Position numbers and translations under genes: made by a program. A stretch of DNA of 64,000 bases from Verrucomicrobiota bacterium (GTDB taxonomy: Bacteria; Verrucomicrobiota; Verrucomicrobiia; CAIQCK01): contig JAPLTX010000009.1 of the NCBI GenBank assembly GCA_026397915.1, positions 1 through 64,000 on the forward strand, written 5' to 3'. This document shows, piece after piece, positions 1 through 8,556 of this stretch. The notes beneath the pieces were generated by a model. That model worked only from the letters and a program-made list of their open reading frames with translations. It was not told the DNA's origin and did not search any database. Each line of letters begins with the position of its first letter. Position 1 is the stretch's first letter.

Positions 1-63
1 CCGACGCGTCACCTTCTTCTTCCCGGCATATTCCGACTGCGCAAAACTCATTTGTTGCTTCAT
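1..63 (-). CDS. IS5-family transposase, N-terminal fragment (runs off window)
   Basis: Too short for the ORF track. Reading from the ATG at 63 on the minus strand gives 21 codons, MKQQMSFAQSEYAGKKKVTR and one more Arg, then the window ends. The pattern M-S-F-A-x-S-E-Y/F followed by a Lys/Arg-rich stretch and T-R-R/K is the conserved start of IS5-group DDE transposases (E. coli IS5 begins with a similar LTFADSEF...TRKE block). Translation may start at this ATG or at the internal ATG four codons later. Whether the remainder is intact cannot be seen. Confidence 0.65.
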   Translation of the reverse strand, partial: MKQQMSFAQSEYAGKKKVTRR

Positions 64-136
64 GGCCCCACTTTAGCAAAACCCTTCTCCGGCGACTTTT
101 CATTTCGGCAGCCAAACTGATTAAATCAGCGATTCC
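1..136 (-). mobile_element. IS5-family insertion sequence, one end only
   Basis: The left edge of the window holds the 5' end of an IS5-like transposase gene reading leftwards (see the next entry) plus its leader. Reading on the minus strand, the probable terminus is GGAATCGCTGATTTAATC, ending at base 136. It is immediately followed by CTAG (137-140), which fits the 4-bp YTAR target duplicated by IS5-family elements. The other end lies outside the window, so neither the matching inverted repeat nor the second CTAG copy can be checked. The element would sit just downstream of the recN stop codon and does not interrupt it. Confidence 0.6.
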
Positions 137-195
137 CTAGTGCGACAACTGAGCTGCGCTGGTAAGGATGGTGGTGCCACGGTCAGTCCCCGCCG

Positions 196-1890
196 TCACT
201 TCAGCAGCGATTCGGCGTGTTTGCGGGCGGCGTCGGATTGGCCACCGAGCATGCGGGTCAGTTCGGTGACGCGGCCGGGACGGTCGAGCAGCGCGAAGTC
301 GGAGATCGTGCGGCCGGCCTTGAGTTCCTTGCTGACGACGAAATGGGCCGTGGCCTGTGCGGCGACGGGCGCGAGGTGGGTAATGCAGAGCACCTGATGG
401 CGATCCGCGATCTGCCGCATCTTCTCGCCGACGGCGTGCGCGGTTTCTCCGCCGACGTTGGCGTCCACCTCGTCGAACACCAACACGGGAATCTCATCCT
501 CGGCGGCCAGCACGGTCTTCAGTGCCAGCATCACGCGCGCCATTTCGCCGGACGAGGCGATGGCGCGTAGCGGGCGGGCCGGCTCACCGGGATTTGGCGC
601 GAACTGGAACTCAATGGTGTCGAGGCCAGAGGAATGCGGATTGCGGATTGCGGATTGCGGATTGGAGAACAAGTCGCCGGGCTGGACGGTTTCGATGGCG
701 ACACCAAACTGGCATTGCTTGAAGCCGAGCGCGGCCAACTCCTTCATCACGGCCTTGCTGAGCTTGGGGATCACCTGTCGGCGTTGGGTGGAAAGCTGCT
801 GGCCCGTGCGCCAAAGATCGGTGTTGAGCTTCTGGAGTTCGGCGTTGAGGCGGGCCAACTCGGCGTCGCGTTGTTCGAGGCCGTGGAGCTTCTTTGCCGC
901 TTCTTCACCGAAGGCGATGACATCGCTGAGCGTCGCGCCGTATTTCCGCCGCAACGACTGGATCAGGTTCAGCCGCTCCTCGAGTTCCTTCAGCCGTGCC
1001 GGGTCGAGTTCGATCCGTTCGAGATAATGCGCCAGTTCGCCTTGCAGTTCGCGCAGCGTCGTTACCGCCTGCTCCTGGCTGGCGACGAGCGGCGCGGCGG
1101 CGGGGTCGAGCCGTTGCAACTCACGCAACATCCTGCCGATCTCGCCGACGCGCGTCAACACGGCGTCGTCGGCTTCGCCGAGCAACGTAAAGGCGGTCTG
1201 GCCAAACTCGATGAGCTTGGCGGCGTTGCTGGCGCGGCGGTAATCCTGCTCAACTTGCGCCTCCTCGTCCGGCTGGAGTTTGGCGTCGGAAATCTCGCGG
1301 ACTTGGAATCGCAGGAGATCGAGCTGTTGGGCGTAGGTTTTCTCATCCACAATCAGCGCAGCCTTCTCGGCCTCGACGGCGGCGCGGCGGTGGACGAGTT
1401 CGGCGAAGGCGGCGCGCGGCTCGCCGAGGTTGCCGAAGGCGTCAAGGATGTCGAGCTGGCGCGCGGGGTGCAGCAACGACTGATGGTCGTGCGGTCCGTG
1501 GATGTCCACGAGCCATTCGCCGAGCGCGGCGAGGATGTTGAGCGTGGTGGGCGAGCCGTTGACGAACTGGCGGTTTGAGCCGGCGGCAGTGAAGACGCGT
1601 TTGACGACAAGTTGGCCGTCCTCGCACGGCTCCAGCCCGTTTTCATCGAGGAACGGCCGCAGCGGCGCGCGCAACTGCGACACGTCGAACGCCGCCTCGA
1701 CCGCGCAACTCTCCTCGCCGCTGCGGATGAGCGTGCGGTCGGCGCGTTCGCCGAGGAGGAGGTTGAGCGCGCCAATAAGGATGGACTTGCCCGCGCCGGT
1801 CTCGCCAGTGATGACGTTGTAACCCGGCTGGAGTTCGAGTGTCAGGTCGGCCACGAGGGCCAGATTCTTGATGCGCAGCGTCGTCAGCAT
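196..1890 (-). CDS. recN: DNA repair protein RecN
   Basis: SMC-like ATPase that acts in the cytoplasm in double-strand-break repair by recombination. The protein (564 aa) has the RecN N-terminus LTTLRIKNLALVADL, the Walker A motif GETGAGKS, a long coiled-coil-forming middle (rich in Glu, Arg, Leu and Ala), and the C-terminal signature/Walker B half with ASSGEMARVMLALK and VLVFDEVDANVGG. The ORF track starts 26 codons earlier, but family alignment supports the ATG at 1890. There is no strong Shine-Dalgarno sequence. An insertion encoding NPQSAIRNPH, made of a heptamer microrepeat, lies in a surface loop before the C-terminal ATPase half. The gene is monocistronic here, with the IS5 edge downstream. 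Confidence 0.95.
   Translation of the reverse strand: MLTTLRIKNLALVADLTLELQPGYNVITGETGAGKSILIGALNLLLGERADRTLIRSGEESCAVEAAFDVSQLRAPLRPFLDENGLEPCEDGQLVVKRVFTAAGSNRQFVNGSPTTLNILAALGEWLVDIHGPHDHQSLLHPARQLDILDAFGNLGEPRAAFAELVHRRAAVEAEKAALIVDEKTYAQQLDLLRFQVREISDAKLQPDEEAQVEQDYRRASNAAKLIEFGQTAFTLLGEADDAVLTRVGEIGRMLRELQRLDPAAAPLVASQEQAVTTLRELQGELAHYLERIELDPARLKELEERLNLIQSLRRKYGATLSDVIAFGEEAAKKLHGLEQRDAELARLNAELQKLNTDLWRTGQQLSTQRRQVIPKLSKAVMKELAALGFKQCQFGVAIETVQPGDLFSNPQSAIRNPHSSGLDTIEFQFAPNPGEPARPLRAIASSGEMARVMLALKTVLAAEDEIPVLVFDEVDANVGGETAHAVGEKMRQIADRHQVLCITHLAPVAAQATAHFVVSKELKAGRTISDFALLDRPGRVTELTRMLGGQSDAARKHAESLLK
636..663. repeat. Heptanucleotide microrepeat (GCGGATT)4 inside recN
   Basis: Four perfect copies of GCGGATT lie in tandem inside the recN coding strand region. 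The reading frame is kept and the repeat translates on the minus strand as an NPQSAIRNPQ-like string, which no RecN family member needs. The position corresponds to the variable loop between the middle region and the conserved C-terminal ATPase lobe. Confidence 0.9.
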
Positions 1891-2074
1891 GTCGTTTGGC
1901 TCGCGTGAAGTCTGCAACGTGCGACGGCTTTCGGCAAAGGATTTTTTGGCGAAGAAGGCGCGATTCAAACTTGGCTTTTTTCGCGCGACGGCCTAGGCTG
2001 CGCGGCCTTGACTTGACGAATTTGCAGTCGGCCAAGACGGACAACCGAAACCAAACGACAGGAGATTCAACGTA

Positions 2075-3385
2075 ATGAAACACGAAGTAACCAGGCGGGA
2101 CTTTATGAAGACGGCAGCCGTGACGGGCGCCGCGCTCGGCAGCGTCAACATCGTCCACGCACAAGCCAAGAAACCCATGAATGCCGTGGTTATCGGCTGC
2201 GGCGGTCGTGGCAGTGGCGCGGGCAAGAACTTTCTCGACGCCTGCAAGGCCGTCGGCGTCGAAGGCAAGATCGTGGCTGTGGCGGATGTGTTCCCCGAAA
2301 AAGCCGGGAAAGCCGTGAAGAACTTCGGCGTGGCCGAGAACAAGTGCTTTAGCGGATTCGACAGCTACGTGAAGGCCATCAACGAGCCGGGCGTGAATTA
2401 CGTCATCATCGCGACGCCTCCGGGATTCAAGGCCGCCCAATTCAAGGCCGCCATTGACGCGGGCAAGCACGTCTTCGTCGAGAAGCCCGTCGCGGTAGAC
2501 GGTCCCAGCGCGCGCATCATGTATGCCGCAGGCGAAGTCGCCCAGCAAAAGGGGCTGAAGGTCGCCGCCGGCACCCAGCGCCGCCATCAGGCCGGTTACC
2601 TTGAGACCATCAAACAGCTCCACGACGGCGCCATCGGCGACATCGTTGCGTTGCGCGCCTACTGGGTCAACGGCGGCCCCATCTGGCACCGCGCCAAGGA
2701 GGAGGCTGAAGCCAAGACCGAGTTGGAGAAGCAGATTCGCAACTGGTATCATTATATCTGGCTCTGCGGTGACCATATTTGCGAGCAGCACGTCCACAAC
2801 ATTGACGTTTGCAACTGGATCATGAAGGACCATCCGGTGAAGGTCTGGGGCCAAGGCTCGCGCCAGCAGTTGGGCGAGAAGTCCGGTGAAATCTGGGACA
2901 ACTTCGACTGCGAGTTCGAATATGCCGCCGGCGCGCACATGTTCAGCTACTGCGGTCAGGTCAAGCGCTCATGGTCCTCCGTCAGCGAGGCCGTCCAAGG
3001 CACCAAGGGCACATCGAATCCCTCCGGCAGCTACGCGCTCTACGGCCAGAAAGATTCGTGGAAGTCAACCCTCCAGCTCCAGAGCAAGAACCCATACGAG
3101 CAGGAGCACATTGACCTGATCAATGCGATCCTGAACAACACGGAACTGAACGAGACCAAGAACGTCACCGACAGCACGCTCACGGCCATCATGGGTCGCG
3201 AAGCGTCCTACAGCGGCGCGCTCGTCACGTGGGACCAAATCCTGAACTCGGAGTTCAAGTATGGGCCGGATCTGCTCTACACCGACGCCTCCAAGATGAC
3301 GTGGGGCGCGTTCCGAACGCTGAAGCCGCCGATGCCCAGCCAGCACAGCATCTTCAAGAAGCCCGCGGAAGTTCCGGTTGCCTAA
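2075..3385 (+). CDS. Tat-exported Gfo/Idh/MocA family oxidoreductase
   Basis: NAD(P)-dependent sugar or polyol dehydrogenase of the Gfo/Idh/MocA family (436 aa). The N-terminus has a twin-arginine signal (TRRDFMKTAAV followed by a hydrophobic stretch and an AQA cleavage site near residue 29), so the enzyme is probably folded with its cofactor and exported. A Rossmann-fold motif follows (VVIGCGGRGSG, about residue 37), then the family motif EKPVAVDG near residue 145 and the C-terminal alpha/beta substrate domain with His-rich HNIDVCNW. A GGAG ribosome binding site lies 10 bases upstream of the ATG. Such secreted members are greatly expanded in Verrucomicrobia and Planctomycetes; the substrate is unknown. 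It is followed by a strong bidirectional terminator. Confidence 0.92.
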   Translation: MKHEVTRRDFMKTAAVTGAALGSVNIVHAQAKKPMNAVVIGCGGRGSGAGKNFLDACKAVGVEGKIVAVADVFPEKAGKAVKNFGVAENKCFSGFDSYVKAINEPGVNYVIIATPPGFKAAQFKAAIDAGKHVFVEKPVAVDGPSARIMYAAGEVAQQKGLKVAAGTQRRHQAGYLETIKQLHDGAIGDIVALRAYWVNGGPIWHRAKEEAEAKTELEKQIRNWYHYIWLCGDHICEQHVHNIDVCNWIMKDHPVKVWGQGSRQQLGEKSGEIWDNFDCEFEYAAGAHMFSYCGQVKRSWSSVSEAVQGTKGTSNPSGSYALYGQKDSWKSTLQLQSKNPYEQEHIDLINAILNNTELNETKNVTDSTLTAIMGREASYSGALVTWDQILNSEFKYGPDLLYTDASKMTWGAFRTLKPPMPSQHSIFKKPAEVPVA

Positions 3386-3417
3386 ACCGGTTTCCTGACA
3401 AGATGTCGTGAAAAAAG

Positions 3418-3452
3418 CAGGGGCGGTCCGCAAGGATCGCCCCTGTTCGTTT
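3418..3452. terminator. Bidirectional Rho-independent terminator
   Basis: A 12-bp stem (CAGGGGCGGTCC / GGATCGCCCCTG, one G-T wobble) closes a GCAA tetraloop. It is followed by TTCGTTT on the plus strand and preceded by GAAAAAAG, which reads as a T-run on the minus strand. It lies between the convergent oxidoreductase and Dabb genes and can serve both. Confidence 0.85.
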
Positions 3453-3491
3453 AGAGGCTGGATATTTTATCCGCCGGAATCTGCGGAGCAG

Positions 3492-3881
3492 TTACTCCTT
3501 CGCCCGGAAGTCCACCACGAACACGTCAGCGATCACCGGGCCGAGACTCTTGCCGAAAGCCTTGTGGGCGGGGTGCGGCAGATAGGCGTCGCGGTCGGCG
3601 TCACTGTTGAAGGTGAGCACGAAGCAATGCGTGAAGCCCTTGGAGTGTTTCTCCGGGCTGCAGTTGGTGCCCCACTCCAGCGACGCGATCTGCGGAATCT
3701 TCGCCTTCAACGCGCAGAAGGCTTTCTCAACCTCCTTGATCTGCTCCGGCGTGGCGCTCTCCTTGAACTTGAACGAGACGACATGGCGGAGTTTGCCTTT
3801 GGAAGCGCAAGCGTCGGCGGCAAAAGTGGGCGGGGAGAAGGCAACTATCGAGGCGATGACAACGATCAGGATTGGTTTCAT
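3492..3881 (-). CDS. Secreted Dabb (stress-responsive A/B barrel) domain protein
   Basis: Small exported protein (129 aa) with a signal peptide (MKPILIVVIASIVAFSPPTFA, cleaved after AFA/ADA) and one Dabb domain. The domain shows LRHVVSFKFKE at its start, a central helix with TPEQIKEVEKAF, and the typical end strand pair LPHPAHKAFG...VFVVDF. Dabb proteins form dimeric alpha/beta barrels; the biochemical role of the exported PVC versions is not established. The ORF track adds 26 spurious codons. The ATG at 3881 is chosen because an AAGGA ribosome binding site precedes it and the signal peptide begins there. Confidence 0.85.
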   Translation of the reverse strand: MKPILIVVIASIVAFSPPTFAADACASKGKLRHVVSFKFKESATPEQIKEVEKAFCALKAKIPQIASLEWGTNCSPEKHSKGFTHCFVLTFNSDADRDAYLPHPAHKAFGKSLGPVIADVFVVDFRAKE

Positions 3882-4031
3882 ATTGGGTTCCTTAGGTTGA
3901 AGTTTCGCGCGAGCATAGCAACCTCCCCGATTCTGGCAACAGGCAAGTAGTCTCCGCAAGACGAAGATGACTTGTCACAACCGCGCGTTGTTGGCCAGAA
4001 TGCTACCAACACGGTTTACGAACAAATCACC

Positions 4032-5993
4032 ATGCAACCACGACTCCTTCTCGTCACCACGCTGGCCTTGCTGGCCAGCCAACTCACCGCCGCCGAACTG
4101 CCCGGCAAGAAATCCTCGTGGAACGATTTCGACCGCTACGACTTCATCGTGGACGACCGCACCGGCTTCGTCGTCGTGCCGAAGAGCGCCGCGCCGGGCA
4201 AACCGTGGGCGTGGCGCACGGAGTTCTTCGGCCACGAGCCGCAGGGTGACATCGCGCTGCTCGGCAAGGGTTTCCACGTCGCCTACTACAAGGTCAGCGA
4301 CATGTATGGCGCGCCGCAGGCCATCGAGTGGATGCGAAAGTTCCAGGATTACGTCGAACAGCAGTTTGGCCTCTCGCCGAAAGCCGTGCTGGAGGGCTTC
4401 AGCCGAGGCGGACTCTACGCGTTCAACTACGCCGCCACGCATCCCGACAAGGTCGCCGCGCTCTACCTCGACGCGCCGGTGCTCGACGTGCGCAGTTGGC
4501 CGGGCGGCAAAGGCAAGGGCGCCGGTTCGAAAGGTTGCTGGGAGCAGTGCTTGAAGATCTTCAACCTTACCGAGGAGACCGCGAAGAGCTTCAAAGGCAG
4601 TCCGCTCGACCGCATCGAGCCGGTGGCAAAGGCTAAGATTCCGATTCTCTCCGTCTGCGGCGAGACCGACAAGGTCGTGCCGTTCGATGAGAACACCACC
4701 ATTCTGGCGAAGCGTTACCGCGAACTCGGCGGCGAGATCGAGGTCATCTGCAAGCCCAACTGCGACCATCACCCGCACAGCCTCAAAGACCCGACCCGGA
4801 TCGTGAACTTCATCCTCCGCCACACGCCCGGCATGGAGCGCGCGCTCCTGCCGGAGCCGGCGACGCCTTACGGCTACGACTACTTCGCGCTGCGCGGCGG
4901 GCTGGCCAATTGCCGCGTTAAGTTTGAGCGTGAGAAGACCGGCCGCGTCGCGTTCATGGGCGGCTCGATCACGGAAATGAAAGGCTGGCGCGAACTGGTC
5001 TGCGAGGAATTGCAGCGGCGATTTCCAAATACGAAGTTCGACTTCATCGCCGCCGGCATCTCCTCCACTGGTTCGACGCCGGGAGCGTTCCGGTTGCTGC
5101 GCGACGTGTTCGGCCGCGGCCCAGTGGATTTGCTGTTCGAGGAAGCCGCCGTCAACGACGAGACCAACGGGTTTAGCGACCAGCAGCAGGTGCGCGGCAT
5201 GGAGGGCATCATCCGCCACGCGCGGCTCATCAATCCCGCGCTCGACATCGTCCAGTTGCACTTCGTGGACCCCGACAAGATGAAGGTGATCAACGCCGGC
5301 AAGACACCGGCGGTCATCGCCAACCACGAGAAGATCGCCAAGCACTACAACGCCCCTTCGATTGACCTCGCGCGCGAAGTCACCGAGCGCATCCACGCCA
5401 AGGAGTTCACGTGGGAGAAAGACTTTAAGGGTCTGCATCCGTCGCCGTTTGGCCACCAGATTTACGTCCGGAGCATCGCGCGCCTCTTCGACGCCGCGTG
5501 GAAAGAGCCGCTCGTCGCCAGTGCGAAGGTCCAACCCTATCCACTGCCCCCCAAGCCGCTCGATGAGAAGAGCTACTTCCGCGGCCGGCTGGTGGACATC
5601 AAAGAGGCGCGCGTCGTCTCCGGCTGGAAGATTGACCCGTCGTGGAAACCGGCCGGCAAAGTCGGCACGCGGAGAGGTTTCGTCAACGTCCCGATGCTCG
5701 TCGCCGAGGAGCCGGGCGCGGCGCTGACGCTGAAGTTTATGGGCACTGCGGTCGGCGTTTTCGTTGCCGCCGGTCCCGACGCGGGCGTGCTGGAGTTCAG
5801 CGTGGATGGCGGCCCGCAGCGGTCACTGGATCTCTTCACGCACTGGAGCGGCGGCCTGCACATCCCGTGGGCCTACGTGCTCGACGCCAACCTCGCTGAC
5901 GGCGCGCACGAGCTGACTCTGCGTATCAGCGACAAAAAGAACGCCGAGAGCAAGGGCCACGCGGCGCGGGTCGTGAACTTCTTGGCGAACTGA
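4032..5993 (+). CDS. Secreted fusion of alpha/beta hydrolase and SGNH/GDSL esterase
   Basis: Exported two-enzyme protein (653 aa). After a signal peptide (LLLVTTLALLASQLTAA) comes an alpha/beta-hydrolase domain with the nucleophile elbow GFSRGG (Ser near residue 123) and a late His in the CDHHPHSL stretch. A second, SGNH-hydrolase domain begins near residue 300 with block I FMGGSIT (Ser near 312), block II-like GISSTGST, and the catalytic block V GLHPSPFGH near 468. The last 130 residues form a beta-rich accessory domain. Both halves are carbohydrate-esterase-like, so deacylation of acylated polysaccharide is the likely job, but the substrate is not known. The start at 4032 is chosen because the signal peptide begins there; the upstream ATG in the track adds 20 unlikely residues. 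Confidence 0.85.
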   Translation: MQPRLLLVTTLALLASQLTAAELPGKKSSWNDFDRYDFIVDDRTGFVVVPKSAAPGKPWAWRTEFFGHEPQGDIALLGKGFHVAYYKVSDMYGAPQAIEWMRKFQDYVEQQFGLSPKAVLEGFSRGGLYAFNYAATHPDKVAALYLDAPVLDVRSWPGGKGKGAGSKGCWEQCLKIFNLTEETAKSFKGSPLDRIEPVAKAKIPILSVCGETDKVVPFDENTTILAKRYRELGGEIEVICKPNCDHHPHSLKDPTRIVNFILRHTPGMERALLPEPATPYGYDYFALRGGLANCRVKFEREKTGRVAFMGGSITEMKGWRELVCEELQRRFPNTKFDFIAAGISSTGSTPGAFRLLRDVFGRGPVDLLFEEAAVNDETNGFSDQQQVRGMEGIIRHARLINPALDIVQLHFVDPDKMKVINAGKTPAVIANHEKIAKHYNAPSIDLAREVTERIHAKEFTWEKDFKGLHPSPFGHQIYVRSIARLFDAAWKEPLVASAKVQPYPLPPKPLDEKSYFRGRLVDIKEARVVSGWKIDPSWKPAGKVGTRRGFVNVPMLVAEEPGAALTLKFMGTAVGVFVAAGPDAGVLEFSVDGGPQRSLDLFTHWSGGLHIPWAYVLDANLADGAHELTLRISDKKNAESKGHAARVVNFLAN

Positions 5994-6019
5994 TCGGCTC
6001 GTAGCCGTTGCGTTATTGC

Positions 6020-8407
6020 TTACCGCCTTGTGCCGCCGGACACCAGCGCTTGCGCCCGTTGTAGGAACTGGGCGCGATCCGGCTCGGCCAGCTTCGGGTT
6101 GTCGGCGGCCATGCGGTAAATTTGCGCGGCTTCGACGGGCTTGCGCTGCTCTTCGTAAATCTCGCCGAGCAAAGCGTAGGCGGTGGGATAAGCAGGCCGG
6201 TCATCAAGCAGCCGGCGCAGCGTCAGAATCGCATCGTTGGTCTGACCTTGCTGACGCTGGTAGAACGCGACCGTGTAGGCGTATTTCGGCTCCTGCGGCG
6301 CGGCCTCGGCGGCGCGGCGACAGAGCGTGACGGCTTCATCAAGGTGACCGGCTTGCGCGGCGATGACGCTGAGGTTGTAGGCGGCAACGGCGGAGCGCGG
6401 GTCGCTCTTGAGCGCCGTGCGGAACGCGGCCTCGGCGTCACGCGCGCGGCCAAGCTCGCCCATCAGCAGGCCGAGGTTGAGATTCGCGACGGCGTTGGTG
6501 GCGTCGAGCTGGATGGCGCGGCGCAGGGATTGCTCGGCCTTGTCGTTTTGGCCGAGCGCGTTGTGGGCGAGCGCGGCGTTCACCAGCACGGCGAAATTCT
6601 CCGGCTGGAGTTTGGCGGCGGTGTCGAACGACGCGACCGCCTGCCCATACTCACGCCGTGCCATGTAGAAGTTGGCGAGGTTGTAATGCGCCGTGGCGTC
6701 GTCGGGCCGCGAGCGGTGTGACGCCTCAAACTCCACAATCGCTTTCTTTACGCTCTCGCGGTCGGCCGGTTCGAGGTAATCCAGCGAGTAGCCGGCGAGC
6801 GCGGCGGCGGCGCGGACGCGGACGAGGCGGTAGTCGTCGCGCGTGGCGGCGGCGAGCGCGGCGAGCGCTTCAGAGGTGCGGTTGTCCGTGAGCGCCTCGA
6901 CAGCGCGTGCGCGGACGAGTGGTGAAGCGTCTTTCGTCGCCTTCAAGATCACCGGCCATTTCCGTTCGTCGGCGCAGTTCTCCAACATGCGGATCAGCGA
7001 CGCGGCGTGAATTTCGCTGCGGTCCGGAGCACTGATGCAAACGAGCATCTCCGGCAGCTTCGACCAGTTGCGTTTGCGCGCGGCGTCCATGATGCCGGCT
7101 AGCTGCAACACCGGCGCCTGATAGTCGCGCGGATACCATTTGCGGACCCAGCCGTCGGCCCACGCGGCGTCCTTGTCGGCGTGGCAGAGATTGCAGGCGT
7201 TGGGCGACTTGAACGCGAGCGTCGCGGCGGGCGTCGGCGCGCGCATCGAGTGGTCGCTGCGCCGCATCCGCGCAAACTCGGTCGTCGGCATGTGGCAGGC
7301 GACGCACTGGCTGCCTTCGGTGCCGGCGGCATGGTGCGAATGCGCGGTGGGATTGGCCACGTGCGTCTTGTGGCACGGCAGGCAGGCGTTGTTGGCGTTC
7401 GCGCCGGTGAAACGGTTGCGGCCGCTGGAAGTGTGGCAGTGCGTGCAGTCGAACTTCGGGTCTTTGAGGCATGGGTTGGTCCGCCAGAGCGTGAAGGTGT
7501 AGTTCTCGCCGAGGTCGCGCGCGTCGGGATAGAAGTCGCGATCCTCCAACGTGCCGAGGTCGTAGTGGTCGAAGTAACGGTCGCCGGGCCGGAAGGTGGT
7601 TGTCAGCGGCGACATCTTAGCGTGACACGGCGCGCAGGTGTCGTTGCGCTGCTGTGGCGTCATGGTCGTTACCCGAATGAGCTTCCAGTCATGCGGCCGT
7701 GGTTTGTTGCCGAGCTCTTTGAACAGGCGGATGTGTTCGCCGCAGGGGCCGTGGCAGGTTTCACAGTTGATGCCCGGCTCGAACCACGTGGTGTGGTAGG
7801 TGTCGGTCTTGAGGTTGTAGTTGTTTTCGAGCTGGCTGACGTGGCAGTTGTAGCAGGCGGTATTGAACGTCAGCGGCCACTCGCGCCAATCAAGCGCCTC
7901 GTTGGGCACATCCTGGAAATGGCGCATCGCGCTGGCGGTGGTGTCATACCATTCCTTGCGGCGCACGTCGTAGGCCACGGGCAACACCTGCAACCGCCCG
8001 CGGTCGAGCGGCGTCAGGAAATAATAAACGTTCTTGCCGCCCATCACCTCCACCATCGGATATTTTTTCTCGCCTTTCGGTCCGCGCTCGACGACGAAGC
8101 TCTTCGCTCCGGCAATCTCGGCGCGATAGCGAACCCCGCGGATGACGATGTCGTCCTTCTGCGGCTGAAGTTCCTTATGGGCCAGTTCCGCCGTGAACGG
8201 CTGCATCGCCAGGCCGTGATGCGACGTGGACCAGAGCCGGTAGAAACGCTCGTGGCATTCGCGGCAGCGGGACGAGCCGGTGAAGGCGGTGGCAGGCGCG
8301 GCGGACGGCGCGTCAACGGGCTTCGTCTGCTGCACAAGCCGCAGCGTTGCCGCGAACGCAGTGATGACGAGGACCGCCACTGTGATCCAGAATACTTTCT
8401 TGCTCAT
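6020..8407 (-). CDS. Membrane-anchored octahaem cytochrome c with HEAT and TPR repeats
   Basis: Large periplasmic electron-transfer or redox protein (795 aa). An N-terminal hydrophobic segment (residues 5-25) anchors or exports it. Eight CxxCH haem-binding motifs follow: CRECH, CYNCH, CETCH, CAPCH, CTHCH, CLPCH, CVACH and CNLCH, from residue 48 to about 410. Then comes a HEAT-like region (about 440-570, with ALAALAAATRDDYRLVRVRAAAAL) and five or more TPRs to the C-terminus (for example AHYNLANFYMARREYGQAVASFDTA). The haem domain resembles the cytochrome c554/NrfB-like multihaem group; no substrate can be assigned. It is convergent with the hydrolase fusion and divergent from the DUF1638 gene. 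This architecture is recurrent in PVC bacteria. Confidence 0.9.
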   Translation of the reverse strand: MSKKVFWITVAVLVITAFAATLRLVQQTKPVDAPSAAPATAFTGSSRCRECHERFYRLWSTSHHGLAMQPFTAELAHKELQPQKDDIVIRGVRYRAEIAGAKSFVVERGPKGEKKYPMVEVMGGKNVYYFLTPLDRGRLQVLPVAYDVRRKEWYDTTASAMRHFQDVPNEALDWREWPLTFNTACYNCHVSQLENNYNLKTDTYHTTWFEPGINCETCHGPCGEHIRLFKELGNKPRPHDWKLIRVTTMTPQQRNDTCAPCHAKMSPLTTTFRPGDRYFDHYDLGTLEDRDFYPDARDLGENYTFTLWRTNPCLKDPKFDCTHCHTSSGRNRFTGANANNACLPCHKTHVANPTAHSHHAAGTEGSQCVACHMPTTEFARMRRSDHSMRAPTPAATLAFKSPNACNLCHADKDAAWADGWVRKWYPRDYQAPVLQLAGIMDAARKRNWSKLPEMLVCISAPDRSEIHAASLIRMLENCADERKWPVILKATKDASPLVRARAVEALTDNRTSEALAALAAATRDDYRLVRVRAAAALAGYSLDYLEPADRESVKKAIVEFEASHRSRPDDATAHYNLANFYMARREYGQAVASFDTAAKLQPENFAVLVNAALAHNALGQNDKAEQSLRRAIQLDATNAVANLNLGLLMGELGRARDAEAAFRTALKSDPRSAVAAYNLSVIAAQAGHLDEAVTLCRRAAEAAPQEPKYAYTVAFYQRQQGQTNDAILTLRRLLDDRPAYPTAYALLGEIYEEQRKPVEAAQIYRMAADNPKLAEPDRAQFLQRAQALVSGGTRR

Positions 8408-8494
8408 GCCGGTTTCTATCGCCGCCCCGACAAGCTATCGGCAAACGCCTTGGCTGGTAAGGAAAAAGTTCGGTCGCGCGCTGCGAAAAAATCG

Positions 8495-8543
8495 AAGTGC
8501 CAACTTTCCAATTGGCGCGGGGTTTCGTATGGTATCGGCACTT
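8495..8543. promoter_or_regulatory. Inverted repeat in the divergent promoter region
   Basis: The 149-bp region between the divergent cytochrome and DUF1638 genes must hold both promoters. Within it the arms AAGTGCC (8495-8501) and GGCACTT (8537-8543) pair, and a second internal pair GCCAA/TTGGC (8499-8516) overlaps the left arm. This could be an operator or a leader hairpin for the DUF1638 operon. No consensus -35/-10 could be assigned with confidence. Confidence 0.25.
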
Positions 8544-8556
8544 TGAAGCAAGCGAT

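Noticed and set aside
3975-5534. 519-aa minus-strand ORF opposite the hydrolase fusion
   Set aside because: Antisense shadow of a well-supported esterase gene.
8408-8556. Cobalamin riboswitch upstream of the DUF1638/RACE genes
   Set aside because: The 149-bp interval is too short and lacks the conserved B12-box core; only small inverted repeats are seen.
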